Below, piece by piece: positions 1-12,342 of a stretch of DNA of 64,000 nt. The stretch spans positions 1,624,418 to 1,688,417 of the forward strand of contig SJOL01009849.1 in NCBI GenBank assembly GCA_004794785.1, written 5' to 3'. Below the pieces are notes generated by a model that searched no databases, was not told where the DNA came from, and saw only the letters and a program-made list of their open reading frames with translations. The stretch comes from Opisthorchis felineus (lineage: Eukaryota; Platyhelminthes; Trematoda; Opisthorchiida; Opisthorchiidae). Each line of letters begins with the position of its first letter. Position 1 is the first letter of the stretch. The position numbers and the translations under genes were made by a program.

Positions 1-74
1 TTCCGGTGTACTCAGTCACATGTTTTCCCCAGTTCAGTTTGTTGCTCCTCACTTTTTTTTCCATTGTTCGACAG

Positions 75-268
75 ATGCGCTCACTTGCATACAAGTTGGG
101 TTTTCACGAGAAACTCACCTTATTTGCCGGTGGTGCGGTCGTGGGTCACCAGCGGTTACCTTATTAGCTGCAGTCTGGCCTGGTCAGTCTTTGTTAACAG
201 TCTTAAAATGGTGTTTTTGAACTCATCCCTGTCAGTTCTCTCTGGTCTGGTAATGGAATCTTTTCAAC
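75..268 (+). CDS. Candidate internal exon, unrecognised hydrophobic protein
   Basis: A 194-base stretch lies between a strong acceptor (long T tract ending in CGACAG) and a perfect GTAAGT donor. Only one frame stays open across it. It begins one base into the exon and encodes about 64 residues, with a hydrophobic central part around SGYLISCSLAWSVFVNSLKM that could be a membrane segment. The exon would have one base completing the previous codon and leave one base for the next. No partner exon is certain. The exon near 6,807-7,072 has a compatible phase, but nothing else links them. I do not recognise the family. Confidence 0.4.
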
Positions 269-3251
269 GTAAGTTGCATGTTTTTTCTAATTATCCCATC
301 CTACTAGACTAGTTCACCATGGTTTCACCGTTGCCCTACGGAATTCGAAACATAAGTTAATTGCCTATTATTTCGGTTGCAGTTTTCGGATACAGAACAG
401 CGGACGCGAGCTATACTATATGTCGTGTTTTGGGGCTGCGTAACATTGATAATGAACCACACGACTGAACTATCCAGGAACGAAGGGACGCCACGCCATG
501 GGTTGTGCGTATGGGGGCCATAAAATTGGTCTAATTACCATGGCGACTGAAGGGGTTCTCATCAGGTAACTACGCTCTGGGGCAATAAAATGAATGAATC
601 GATCTGTCTGTCGGTGACCCACACCTTATCACCGACCAAGATGACACGAGGGTAGGTGTACAGACCATCAAAAACGGGTTTCAGTAAGCGGAGGATTGCG
701 GAGGCAGAACCGGTTAATATCAGTGATTTCCACGTTCATAATCAAATGTGTCTCAAGCAAGAAGCGTGGTAGTGGGATCACATGCTCGCGAGTGACGGGC
801 GGTGGCTTCTATGTGCATTATGCGGCCAAATGACAAGTGCGCTCAAGTTAAATTGCTCATCCTGCCTAGCAGTATGCGCAATAGGAGCACCATGGTTGTT
901 GCACGGTAGGAATAAGATTAAACAAGCCACATCCATTATGGAATGAGTGGCGGATTGATGTCTCTCCTACCGTCAAAAAAGAGAAAAATTTTTTACTGAA
1001 ATTTCAGTCTGGCAGGTCGCGTAGGCTGATCTACTACTGGCACGATGTTCGAAAACTGCGGTAGACTTTCGGTAAGCGGAACTACGGTGCCTTTATAGTA
1101 GTTTAGGCAGCAGGTTTAGTGGTGGGAAATATTAGCTAGTATAGTGCTGCATAGAATGATGAGTGTCTGCAGCATTCGTTAATGTATATAGGGATTTCCT
1201 GACACACTGCACAGCACTGACCGATCTGGCTATAGGACTTTGCAACATGGTAACTCCGACATCTTTGGCCCACGTCTTAAGACGTGACTACCGTTTGAAA
1301 ATGTGCGAGCCTTAGATTGGCAGACTCACATCCAGTATGGCAACCCCCACAAAAGTGCTGGAGCTCGTCGGTAAGAGAACGTTATCTCGGAGAAGAAGGA
1401 TTCCCAACTTCTGATCAAATCGACAATGTATATTAAAACGGATGACAACCTGTGATTCCCTGGTGAATTCCCAGAAGCAAGGCTGATGTGACTGAAATTT
1501 CTTCTGAACAGACTTATTTAATGAGACGATGGATACTTCTGAGTATTTCTAACAATAATGAGGTACCTGTAGGTTGTTCCTCGGTTTGGCTCCACCCATG
1601 TGTTAAAACCCCAAGTGAAGTTTCAACGTGCTTTCACTACTTAGAAGTGCACACTTGTGCGGCTAAGTTCACAAATCACTTGAGATGTACTTCAATTGGA
1701 TATTGGCAGAAACCTTGTTTCCAGAAATTTACGCGGGAACGTCTTGGAAAGTTCTTGCCTAAAGAAAGACTTATAAGTATGGCAAGCTATTATACGTTTT
1801 TTCGGATACTTAATGAGCAAATTTTTTTGACCACAAATTGGGTGTTAGCTGTATACCACTGATAACAGTCCTATTGTAACAGCCTTTGGACCTACAAACG
1901 GACTGTTTGGTCCTACCGCACTCTGGAAAGTGTGCTAAAATACCAGACGCAATTGGAGTACATGATGGAGATCTCATTAACATCACAAGTCCGTTCCTGA
2001 CAATGTGCCTGTTTATAATTTTTGAAAGGTGATACGGTGCATTGTAAATATTTGATAAATTACGTTGCCCACCATCTATTGATTGCACACTAGTACCAGC
2101 TTACTCGGTTCAGTTCAATGAAAGTCCCTACCACGAGGGTTCAGATCAAAGTAAAAGTATCTCAGGGGAGACAGATATGGTGTGGCCGTGTTGTGCTGAA
2201 AATGGTGTTCCTCGCTTCAATATTTAAATTGAAGCGAAATGTCATCTGTGTCACAGATGTTTACTCAAACGAAATCATTGTGAAGTTATCGTCCGCAGTC
2301 AATTGAAGACGGAATAGTTGACTACAACTGTTCCTCTGTAAGCTTTAAGTGAAAGATAAAGCATTAGTTCATGCACATTTCCACAGTAATCTTGATAGTG
2401 TTGCAGCCTCTATCATGTCAGTTGAGTACCTACGACTTACGTAGCCATCCGATCAGAATGACTCATTCAGACAGTGAAGCAAACAACGCTGCGTTACTGG
2501 TCGATATCCTGCTTGCAAGACTTGTGAGCAAATGCGTGAGTACTCACGTGAGCAGCGCGACCAGAAAGGCACTGCCAAGACTGTTGTCAGACGGTTGGTC
2601 TTAGGTTTCTACAGTTAATATCATAACCTGGTGACAGTCCTGTCACCATAGGTCTCACGGAGATGCGGGGATTAGGGAAATTTCGTGTGTAAAGCTCCGG
2701 ACTAATAATGTCATTCGTTTGTATGGTGCCAAGTTTGAACAACTGCATGCATGCATGTGAATAATGTGTTAACAAACCAACAGAGAAATCATATGACCTC
2801 CTGAAGTTAGCTGCACCGGTTTTGGAGATCTGTCCACCCGAATGTTATAAAGTGGCTACTTGGTCATTCCTGCATTGAGCTTACGAGTCTCAGTCGTTCG
2901 GTGATTCCACACTAGGTAACTGCGAAAATCAGTGGTCGTCTTTTTAAGAGACTCGTTGCTCCGGACAGACAGTATGTAGGCACCGTAATGTTATTCGGCG
3001 TTCACGAAAGAAGAATTAATCACATGCTAGAGCACTAAAATATGTGTGTAACTGATTTCGACACAAAACAGCCACAAAAATTCTAGATTGGTAGTAATAG
3101 ACTATTTGGTTTCCGCTTGCGTAACCTCGCCCCGTCCATCTAAACCACGAACGCGTACTAACTGACCAGATGGGGGTTACGCCGCGTCCTACAGTCAGCA
3201 TGGATAAAGAAGTGGATGTGAATTGGCCGATTAATGCTAATAATGTGTAGT
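269..3251. other. No supported gene
   Basis: AT-leaning sequence with no open frame flanked by good splice sites. The longest plus-strand frame (1,488-1,862, 124 residues) has no recognisable motif and atypical composition, so it is not called. If the exon at 75-268 is real, this may be its downstream intron. Confidence 0.4.
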
Positions 3252-3362
3252 AATCGTTGAGGTATAAAAAACTTCCGGTGCCTAGCTTCCATGCTACCGG
3301 AAGGAAGAACGAGGGTTGAGATGCTGCTAAGTTACCCAAGCCTATGCAGAGATGCCTGGATC
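3252..3362 (-). mobile_element. tRNA-derived SINE fragment (3' body)
   Basis: Read on the minus strand this matches the body and tail of the SINE at 35,249-35,445: the stretch around GGCTTGGGTAACTT, then the TCAACCCTCGTTCTTCCTTCCGG block, then GGCACCGGAAG and a tail ending near AACGATT. The tRNA-like head is missing, so it is a truncated copy. Confidence 0.65.
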
Positions 3363-3704
3363 TCAATTGTTCCCAGTTGGTCAATTAATCACAAGAAGAA
3401 TTGCTACCACTGTCAGATGATCAGATTTGTGCACCTCTGTCGCATCTCTGTCATTCGGTTAAAATCCGTAATACTTTTGATGAATTGCACACAGGTACTT
3501 TTTCAGATGATGCTAGACGGGGAGTGGTTTGTGCAGTGATTACGGAAAGGAAGGACGGTGACAGAAAACTTGTCGCACTGTTTAATGAGAGGGCGCCCGG
3601 CCCCGGCCGACAACCAGATCAGCTGTCCAAAAACAGCGCTCTGCTAAGAAAGCGGAACATTTACTGTTGAGAGAATGTTGGCAGCTCAGGTAGCATAGAT
3701 GGTA

Positions 3705-3915
3705 GTTGTTTTTTCGCTGAGCTGGACGATTTGGTTGCAAACGTTTCGTCACCAAATGAGGTCGCTGATTATGCCGACCACAACCACCGATCCATCGCTG
3801 TGCTGCACTATGTACCATAGCAGTGCATCGATGATGTTGTAGAGCACTAATAATGTCACCTCGCTTGGTGATGAAACGTTTGCAATCAAATTGCCCAGCT
3901 CAGTGAACAAACCAA
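3705..3915. repeat. Inverted pair of a 60-base dispersed repeat
   Basis: The stretch 3,850-3,915 (core TGATGAAACGTTTGCAATCA) reappears reverse-complemented, with a few mismatches, at about 3,708-3,765. A third copy lies at 9,780-9,845, fused to the end of an RTE reverse transcriptase fragment. The function of the unit is unknown. Confidence 0.65.
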
Positions 3916-5034
3916 CTACCGAAGAGGAAAGTGTTCGTGACCATGCTATCTGGCTACTCAGGGGGTAGAAGAAAGACGGTTTAGAGTACAGTGAATCTAA
4001 TTGGAATTCGCGTGCCAAGCAATAAGTTGAATGAAAACTGACATACGTGCACGGTTTCAGACTGCAGAAACTGGAGAGTACAGTCTGTAGCTTACCACAG
4101 TAACTACTTATATGACATGAAATTTTTTCAACAACATGCCTGAACTAAGGAACTTACACCAAACTGCTCACCTAATGTTATTTATTTCATTTCTTTCTCT
4201 GTTGTGTTAACTGATCAACTAGCGGAAGGTTTTGAAACCGCATATCGGCCTGTCCCAGAAGGGTTTACAAGGGGCAACACAGCTATCTCGTTTGATAAGA
4301 TGTTAGCATGAGAAACTATACGGTCTATCAAATTTTGAATATACCAGCAAATGAAGTCGGCGTGGTCTTTTCATTTTTTGGATAGAAACCACACCAAGCT
4401 TGAAAATTTTCTCACTACCTACAAAATTTAAGTAACCTGCTTATAACTGAAGCCTCATAAATCTTGTGGGTTTTCCTCCTGAGGGGTCATCAATCAGGGC
4501 GCCCGTCAAAACCGAATGACGTGACTTGAACCAAGCGATTGATGTATCATGCCTTAGTGCATGACTTAGTGCAAGTTATTTCTTTGATCAGCCACCGGTA
4601 AGCTCGATTGTTTCTGCAAACTCGTTAGTGCGATACGAAATGCCTGTACATTGATCCCCTGCAGAGCGAAATCCGTACATGGAGTTTTAATGTACATTTT
4701 CATTAACTATGACATATTTCCGTTTGTGTTTACGTGAAATTCCGCGGCATTCCTCCTAGCGTCTTCAAGATACCTTAATTGTCCCATTATCAAAATTTCA
4801 GTATTCGGTCATGCTTGAAGAGTATTTCAGTATTTCCAAAGTAGAGGATACACAGGACACAGGAAAGCCCATGTGCATGATCGTAAGTAAATGCCTCCAA
4901 AACGAACTGTATATTCGACATATGTGGTTCATTTAAAGGAATAAGACACACTGTACAAATGGACTCATTTGCGTTCCAATTTTTTCCCACGAGAATCTCA
5001 CCTGAATCCAACTGAATCTATCGTTTATAGCGTT
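3916..5034. other. No supported gene
   Basis: No splice-flanked open frame, RNA gene or clear repeat was seen. Short minus-strand frames here (for example 4,790-5,011) have no support. Confidence 0.4.
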
Positions 5035-5240
5035 TCTCTTCAACCGAATGTGCTGCACCAGGGTACCTCATGTTTCAGTTTGTGCGATATGCGAGATATA
5101 GCAATACGTTGTATAGACATAGCACACTTCTATTAGTGGACTGATCCTACCTGATAAGTTACAGGAAGGACAAAACCGGTCGTGGGCTGTCGGAGTTTTC
5201 AGCAACCCTGTGAGTAGTGTGTTACGTCTATACAAGGTAC
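5035..5240. repeat. Dispersed repeat family D, inverted pair
   Basis: From 5,035 the plus strand carries the family segment CGAATGTGCTGCACCAGGGT, then a TTTCAGTTTG block and a block ending in GTATAGACAT. From about 5,172 the opposite orientation appears, with CGGTCGTGGGCTGTCGGAG followed by TTTTCAGCAACCCTGTGAGT and GTGTTACGTCTATACAAGG. Similar segments recur near 9.2, 14.1, 22.8, 26.6, 31.9 and 38.9 kb. Confidence 0.6.
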
Positions 5241-6795
5241 ATTGTACTTATGGATTGAAAACTGATATCGCTGCAGACGAAAGGTGGATTTCGCATACCC
5301 TGATGTTGTGCTAACCGTTTTATTGTTAGACGTGTGGTCCGATTTCTTCTGAGGTGGCAGGTTCGGGTCCCATCCAAGGACCCTGTTCTTTTCTTTTGCA
5401 TTTTGTGTACTTGGTTCCATGTCCAGAGTACTCGGAACACCCTACCTACCTCATTTCGAAAGGCCTCCAGTTTTCCGAGAACATTGGGTGGCCATGTAGT
5501 TTTTCGCTGAGTTTTATCCGTAGCTTCTGGGAAAGGGGCTATCCTCTAAAATATGTTTACCAACAGTATAAGAGATTTGGTATGGAAGCCACTGACAAAA
5601 GCTTGCAATGTCGATCCTCCGTATTATGTGGAAATGGTGCTGGGCCCCAGTATTCCGATCCGCTTATTTGCGCCACGTAAAATAACTTCATTATCATGGC
5701 TTTTTCAGGATTAACCACATCCCCTCATTAAGTCTTCAAATTCAAGTTTTGTGATTCTGGTGCTTGTGAGATCCTCTACGGGGATCATGAAGCTACTTGG
5801 AATAACACCTGACTACCCTCAACTACTTTGATTTCTTCACAACTTTTGTCGCAAAAGCCGAAAAAAGAAATCACCTATTGCATTTTACCACCTTTAAAAT
5901 AGAAAATTCTGCTAATTTAGAAAAAATGCCATTTTGGTTATGTATCAGCTTTTGTTAGGACTGCCATTCAGTCCGGTGTACCGACTGTTTCATAGTTTGT
6001 TCCTTTTACTGGTCTTCCAGATTCAAGTCAATTTCGTTAGAATACGTTATATTCCCATTGAACTTCTTTCTTTTTATATCAGTCCATGTTTGCGGCCAAC
6101 AGTGAATCGGTTGAACGACAGTAAACCGAACTACTACTACCTGTTGAAATTAGTCCATGGGGTTCCCAGTCACACTTACTCAGCAGAATCGGATTCATTC
6201 AGTTTTTTTTAATCGCATGGACGGCGTATTGTACAGCAATTTTTATAACGGCCTGTAACAGACAAGTGTTATTTCCAAGGATTGTTCGTTTCGGATGAGT
6301 CTCTTGAAGCGCTCAGAGCTAAAACTGAAAGTGTGAACTCAAGGCGCAATAAATGTGGGTCTTATTTCAGGGGGATCCGTTGTCCGCGAAACGGAGAAGT
6401 TTAATTTTCAGTTGTCTTTTTCCTTCTGGAATAAACCTTACATCGAAGAGTCACACATGAAGTTTAAAAATTATTCATTTGTATTTTGTACTGATTTGTA
6501 TTTATAACTCACCGGACGGTTCGACCTCAGGCCAGTGTCACAGTTGTCAACGTCAGCACTTTGTTCACGTGCGAAACTCAGTGACTGTAAATAAATTGAT
6601 AGTTTGGATGAAGAAAAACAACCTAATCTTTGTGATCTATAGAAAAGCATCAGTCTTGGACATTGTTTCATTGCCATACAGCCATACACTGAACAGGTTT
6701 ATTGTGGTTTTAGGATGAAAGTCAGATGTGTGATAATTCCTCCGGTAGGATTATCGGAGAACGACACTGCTATGGAACTACTGGGTGCTCTCTAG
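5241..6795. other. No supported gene
   Basis: A plus-strand frame at 5,354-5,680 is open but has no recognisable domain and no good splice borders. A hydrophobic frame at 5,934-6,212 lies in T-rich sequence and is probably chance. No RNA gene or terminator was seen. Confidence 0.35.
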
Positions 6796-7072
6796 GTACT
6801 CAGCAGACACTTTTCGACATTTGAAAGCGCGACCAAAGGACAATTCTCGAGCTGGCGATAAGTCCACTTTCGACAAGCTACTAGCGGAAAACTTCAAGAG
6901 ATCTCGGGGCAGCTTAAACTTGTATAGCTTCCAGTTCCTCAGTCGATGCCTCCCCGATAAAGTGGATGCCGAAGAGCAGTTGGAGCAGTTGGTTCCCCGA
7001 CTCTCAGAAGACCACTTTTCTTCTGTGCTGAGAAAGTGCAAAAATGATCTGGCCAAGGGCAATTCACTCTGA
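6796..7072 (+). CDS. Candidate terminal exon, unrecognised protein
   Basis: A plus-strand frame of about 92 residues ends at a TGA stop (7,070-7,072). Its composition is protein-like: charged, helix-forming, with the motifs FKRSRGSLNLYSFQFLSRCL and EEQLEQLVPRLSEDHFSSVL. Two acceptors are possible, CTCTAG before 6,796 or CTCAGCAG before 6,807. The second start would match the phase left by the exon at 75-268. No AATAAA was seen in the 250 bases after the stop. I do not recognise the family. The fully open minus-strand frame over the same bases reads as its shadow. Confidence 0.4.
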
Positions 7073-8429
7073 ACTAAACGTCCAAGCTCAGTTTTTAAAG
7101 AGCTCAGCTTAGAATTAAGCTACTTGGTTCGCTGGTTGTTCGGTTGTAGAAGGACATTTATTTCCCCCTCAAACTGTGATAATGACCTTGAATATCTTCT
7201 TCGACCATATGGTTCTTCAGGACTGCTCCTTATCTTCCTTTGCTGTTCGATTAAGCCATCTACGAGTGCATTAAGTAAGTAAGTAATAAGGTTTTCTTTT
7301 CCCATGGCTATGCACCCAACGATATACTCATGGGCTCATCTACTTTTTTGCCGTAAGATTGAGTGCTGGTCAGTCTAACCACTTCACTTAACAAAACGGC
7401 AGCCAGTATTTTACTTTTTAGTTGTGTTCTACACTTAATTGATACTCCTGTAGTTATGCTAGCACGCCAGTGTACATAGGTTTGAGGCCTCCATGACTGT
7501 TGATCTAAATAGGTGGCTGTTATTAAGCTAAAATAAGCACCATTGGACAAAGTGCAATCCAACCACTCACCAGTAGAACCAGTAAGCCCAACAGAGAGAT
7601 TTCAGGGTGAACTGACTGAAATTCATTCATTAAAGCCGCTAGAGTGGGACAGTACCCTTGGGTGGTGCTGCACTTCTGTCGAGCCCATTTTGAAATTGTT
7701 GTAGATTTCACGTCTTTCTTAAAGCATATACAAGCTCTCTGTTTCGCCTCTACTGGTATCCGTCATCTTCTGATCCATACTAATTCTATACCGTCTGGTG
7801 ATTGTGGAGTTACTAGTAATATGGGTGGTCTCATAATTTCGTTTTTGGATGGAGGACGATCAAACACAAGTAGTATTTGATGATGAACTGTTGTCCTTGG
7901 TGCGAGTTGACACCACAAAACTTATTTCTGGCGCGTTTAGTCGCAAATCATTGCTTCTAGGAGAACGGCCACGCCGTTAATCTTGCAAGCTGAAAGTTGC
8001 AGCGAGTTGACGGTAATGGCATAGACGGTGCAGAACAAAACCTTACACGATGTGCTGTCCTTGGTTGAATTACTTCCAGTTATGAATGACCGCTTTCGCA
8101 ACATCGGTGAAGTTGATCATTTCTCTCACAAAAATAAATGTAAAGACTCAGAAACTATGCAGTCCTTTCGACCAAAAGCAATTGAAGCGACCTATTTCCC
8201 AAAATGAAGAATAAACCGAAGTCGAAGCCCTTGTGACGGACTCGGATCCACTGACAACTTTAAACTCAAACTCACCTGGTTTTCAGTAAACGTAGTAAAC
8301 TGTGACCATAATTCTGCTACGTCCGCGTTCCATAGAGTATCACAGTCAACAATGATGACCTAGGAAAACGTCGGTAACCATTATAATACTAATCCTCTTT
8401 GGGGGTCTCCATAAATTTAATGACAGAAA
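7073..8429. other. No supported gene
   Basis: This stretch holds short frames only, without splice support. No element or RNA gene was recognised. Confidence 0.4.
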
Positions 8430-8933
8430 TTGGGGACTGAGGTAATTGCAAATGTCAAGTTGAATTATGGTATGCAAAATGCTGCTACCACCATCCATTC
8501 TTCTCGATTTTCGTCTTCTCTTGTTCAACTAAGAATATCCGACATGCCATTCAAGGCAGGTCTCTACGAAATCAGTGGTAGATTCTTAGCTGGTTTGCAC
8601 AGAACTCTCCAGTGTCGTGTGGTGTCCTGGAAAGATGCAGGATGCTATAAGAACCACTTCGTTGGCCCAATCGATGACTGCCTGTGGGCTCTACTCGACC
8701 TGCTCAACGCTCACAGGCTAAACCACCTACCCATCAACATCACAGCTGTAGTGTTCCAGAACAGTATTAGCACGCACTGCCAGTGTGACCAACAGGATAA
8801 TCGACGTTGGTTGAAAGATTATACGTGGACCTTGGTTACCTTTGACAAAGAGGAATTATCCGTGCTTTCGGGGATGTCGAAACAAGCACCAAAAGCTTTT
8901 CAACAGAATTTCGTTGACTGGGAGTCTTGATGA
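8430..8933 (+). other. Unrecognised 168-codon open frame
   Basis: The plus-strand frame is open for about 500 bases and closes in TGA right after VDWES. It carries no family motif I know. Visible features are a Cys/His-containing patch (HCQCDQQDN) and an aromatic stretch (RRWLKDYTWTLVTF). A second frame (8,979-9,233) with a CTCCGVC patch follows, but it runs into dispersed repeat D. The open length is notable for this AT-rich region, but there is no clear acceptor, start context or donor. It could be an exon, a decayed element, or chance. Confidence 0.25.
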
Positions 8934-9225
8934 CGAATTTATGACTAGTAGGTCTGAGCAGGTTACGAAGACGACGAGGTGCTATTTACAAACGCTGTAA
9001 GACAGTGCAAGAGAGTTGCAATAAGAGTTGCTGAGGGTCATGGTAAACCAGATAAAAAGCGTCCCGAATGTGAAACAAGTCTGACTATGTGCACTTGTTG
9101 CGGCGTTTGCGATTCGAAACACCAAAACAAGGAAGCCTCTTGGGTGACCAAAGAGCACGTGAAGAACAAAATACATCGGTTTATAAATCACATTGGTGTT
9201 AACGAGAGACTTAAAGAAATTACCC

Positions 9226-9330
9226 TTTCATGATATTCCTTAACTGAATATACTGCACAGAGGCCGCCTCCTGGTTCAGTTGGCAAGACATTCGAGCTAT
9301 CACAACATATTTTCTCGAAGAAGCACTACT
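9226..9330 (+). repeat. Dispersed repeat family D, partial copy
   Basis: This stretch holds TTCCTTAACTGAATATACTG, then AGGCCGCCTCCTGGTTCAG and a CATTCGAGCTATC block. They align in order with the family segments at 22,763-22,830. Confidence 0.55.
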
Positions 9331-9694
9331 CACAACGTGGCAGAGAACTCTTTAAAAGCCCATTAGCGGTTTCACTCTTCCTGAGGCTTATCAGCTGCGG
9401 ATATCCCCCGAGTTTCTGTCAAAGTTCTGATCCATTTAAACCCCAAATCATACGTGACTGACGAGGTACATCCACTTTCAAATTATATTTGTGTTAATGG
9501 GGGAGACTCAACTGAATCGCTGGTTTCTAACAGGCTTAGAATTAGTGAGGTGTACCAGGAAACTATATTTCGATGTCTTGAAACACGAGGCAGTCGTTGT
9601 GCGGCAAACGTAGTTGATGAATGCCATAAACGAGCGGTTCATTTGAGTCTGCCTCTAACACCTACGTAATTTGCAAATGATTATACTTCGTCAA

Positions 9695-12342
9695 TCACGT
9701 AAAATTTGGTGTTCCACATACGGTTGGCGGAAACTCGGAGACTACAGCTACCTGATGATCTACAAGAAAGACAATGCTGATGATGTCACCTCGATTGGTG
9801 ATAAAACGTTTGCAATCAAATTGCCCAGCTCGGCGAACAAACCAACGGCCAACTTTACACGTTGTAGGTGTGAAGCGCAAACCAAACCGCGCGGCAGAAT
9901 TATTTAGGTTAGTTAAAATGGTTTGCATTTTTGAAGGATTTAAATTAAGGAGAGCAATATCGCCCGCATACTCAAAGTCTGTCAGCGAAGGTCTCGGGAG
10001 CACTTCGACACCTAAGGTTTTAGAGGCAGGCAGTAATTGTCAAGCAGCACATCAGTAACAAAGTTGAAGGGGGAAGGTAAGAGAGGGTAGCCTTGTCTTA
10101 CACCACTGAACCCAGTGAACTTAGGCAGAAGCTTGCCGTATGTTCGTGCCCGTCCACAGGATTTTCCATACAGTGTCCTCACAAGGGGTATGAATTTGGG
10201 AGGGACACCCGTGATCGCGAGACAATGTCAAAGTTTCTGACGATCGACAAAGTCAAAAGCAGCTTTCAGATCCAGCTAAACGACCAACGTGGGATATTTG
10301 CAAGAGTGGGGCTGTTCAAGGACATGTCTCAAGGTAAAGATATGGTCTTTGCTTCCCCCACCAGGGCAAAACCCAATTTCCTTGTCAAGAGTTTGTCTCT
10401 CCGGATGATCGACCAACCTCCGCAAAACAATGCCACGGCTACCAGCCAATGCTACGATAGTTTTTGCATGACTTTTATGAAGACTGGGATGCAGTCGAGG
10501 CGCTCCACTCCACTGACATGCTGTTTTCGTTCAAAGTCTTCCACATTATGGTCGTCAATCTGGTCAACAGGACCTCACCAGTTTGAAGAATGCGAGCCAG
10601 GTTCCTTGTCGCACTGGAGGATTTATATCTCACGCTGGACTTCTCTTGTTAATGGTGGGCTGGTGTCGATGTTTCATTCAGAACCGCTAGTTTCTTCCAG
10701 CGGTTGTGCTGAAGTGTCCAGCCCATCACTCAAAGCAACGATTTCGTGAGTGAATTGCCTTTTTTTCTGTTCCGCTTATCTTTTTGCTGACACTTGTCTT
10801 CTTTTGAGCGGTTGATTGAATTAGCCGAAGTAAGGTGCGGCTGTTACTTGCAGCGAAGCCTTCTCCATCTTCTGGAACCTTTCAATCCACCAGTGTTCTC
10901 TGTCATTCTTCAAGCTCATGATTATCCGATGTTTTAGGGATATGCGTGCGCCTTCATAGTCGCTAGTTGTTGGTATGGCTTTTCTGGAACAATGAGATAC
11001 GCTTATCTCGACATTATCCAGCGTTCATTTAGTCAAGTCGGATGGCTTGGACAGAAATTTATGAGAGCTGAGAGCATAGCTTGTTTAACTCGCTTCCATT
11101 CAACCTCCAAACAATTTTCGTCTTCCAAATGACCGTACATTTCCAGTAGCTTTCTAGCCAGGTCAGCCCGATACTGGTGATCTACTGAAACCCGTCAAAG
11201 ATGATGAGCGTATTCTCTCTGTTGCGGCACGCGTAATGCTGATGCTAGGCGACGTGATAGCCAGGCTCACACAATGATATGATAGGAGTCAAATTGCATA
11301 CCTCAGAAGGAACGGCAATCCTCTCTACCGGTAACTGATAGCCACATGATCCAACTGAGTCGATGTCTGGCTTGCGGTTGGTGGTCTCCAGGTACTTCGA
11401 TGTTAGTGTTCGTGCTGGAAACTCGTTCTGGCCAGGAACAGACGACGATCTGCACGCAACTGAAGAATTCGCTTCCTATTATCCGTATGCTGAGCATCGA
11501 CTCCAAATCTACGACCTAGCTGTTCATCCCCTGGGCTTAGTCTTCAAACTTGGGCATTCATATCATCCAGCAGGATCACTATGACCGTTCTTTCTGATCA
11601 AAGCAGTCGCGCTAGACCTTAATAAAAACCAGTCCTTCGCAGTCTCAGAAATACAGTCTGTTGGGGCGTATGCTGATACGAAAAATAAACGCCATTTAAT
11701 GTATCGAACTACATTGATCTTAATTGAACCGAACAACTGTATAGCGCAAAGAAAACAGTGCACTTGAACACAGTCCAGTAAAGAGCTTTCAGTCCGGGGA
11801 CTGAGAGCAACACCGAAGATAACACTTCAGGATTACCAGAAACCAGAAGAGTGAAACGTGGAGCACTTGAGCTTGTCCCAAGAGGCTTGAAATGCACGAC
11901 GGAGGTGGGGTCTTGTATGCGTGCTTCGGAGACACAACATGCGTCACAGAGAGGGGACGCGGGGTTTCGGCAAGAGACGTGTGTTGCCCGATTTGACATA
12001 TAGTACGGAATTGAAGGCCGCAGCGTGGATTAGATCATTAGAGATTGGTGAGTAATTATTTTGGTTTATCTTGCTGGGCGACAGTTTAGACATAGAACAG
12101 TGGTCGGTGAGCTGACAGATGGGTTGACAACTGTACATTCGACAAGTGGGGGGGGGGGGTGTGCGGGTGATGGCCGGTAAACGAAGAGCTGCACGGGCGA
12201 ATGATACTTCCCGGTTGCCCAACTCGAAGAAGGTTTGGTGGAGGCAACCCACCTTGAGCCTTTGACTAAAACATCTGACCCACAATGCAGTGGGAGGACG
12301 CAGGGTTTTATTCTGGGACCCTTCTCCTATCCTCTGACCCAA
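9695..12342 (-). mobile_element. Decayed RTE-type non-LTR retrotransposon
   Basis: Read on the minus strand, the frames run in the order expected for an RTE-class element. At 12,000-11,700 lie apurinic-type endonuclease motifs (VSEARIQDPTSV). At 11,680-11,600 is SAYAPTDCISETAKD, and at 11,500-11,300 are the endonuclease C-terminal blocks, including REDCRSF. The reverse transcriptase follows: LDLKAAFDFVDR near 10,280-10,240, GVRQGYPL near 10,110, and LTDFEYAGDIALL near 9,980. The catalytic box reads YAGD where a working enzyme has YADD, and stops and frame shifts interrupt the frame, so the copy is dead. After RFTPTTCK the family sequence gives way to a different repeat (9,780-9,845). Confidence 0.8.
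9780..9845 (+). repeat. Third copy of the 3.7-3.9 kb dispersed repeat
   Basis: GATGTCACCTCGATTGGTGA and the following ACGTTTGCAATCAAATTGCC match the copy at 3,850-3,915 almost base for base. It abuts the broken end of the RTE reverse transcriptase, so it may mark a template switch or a nested insertion. Confidence 0.6.

Noticed and set aside
1488..1862. Plus-strand open frame of 124 residues
   Set aside because: No motif, no splice support, and composition unlike the confirmed exons.
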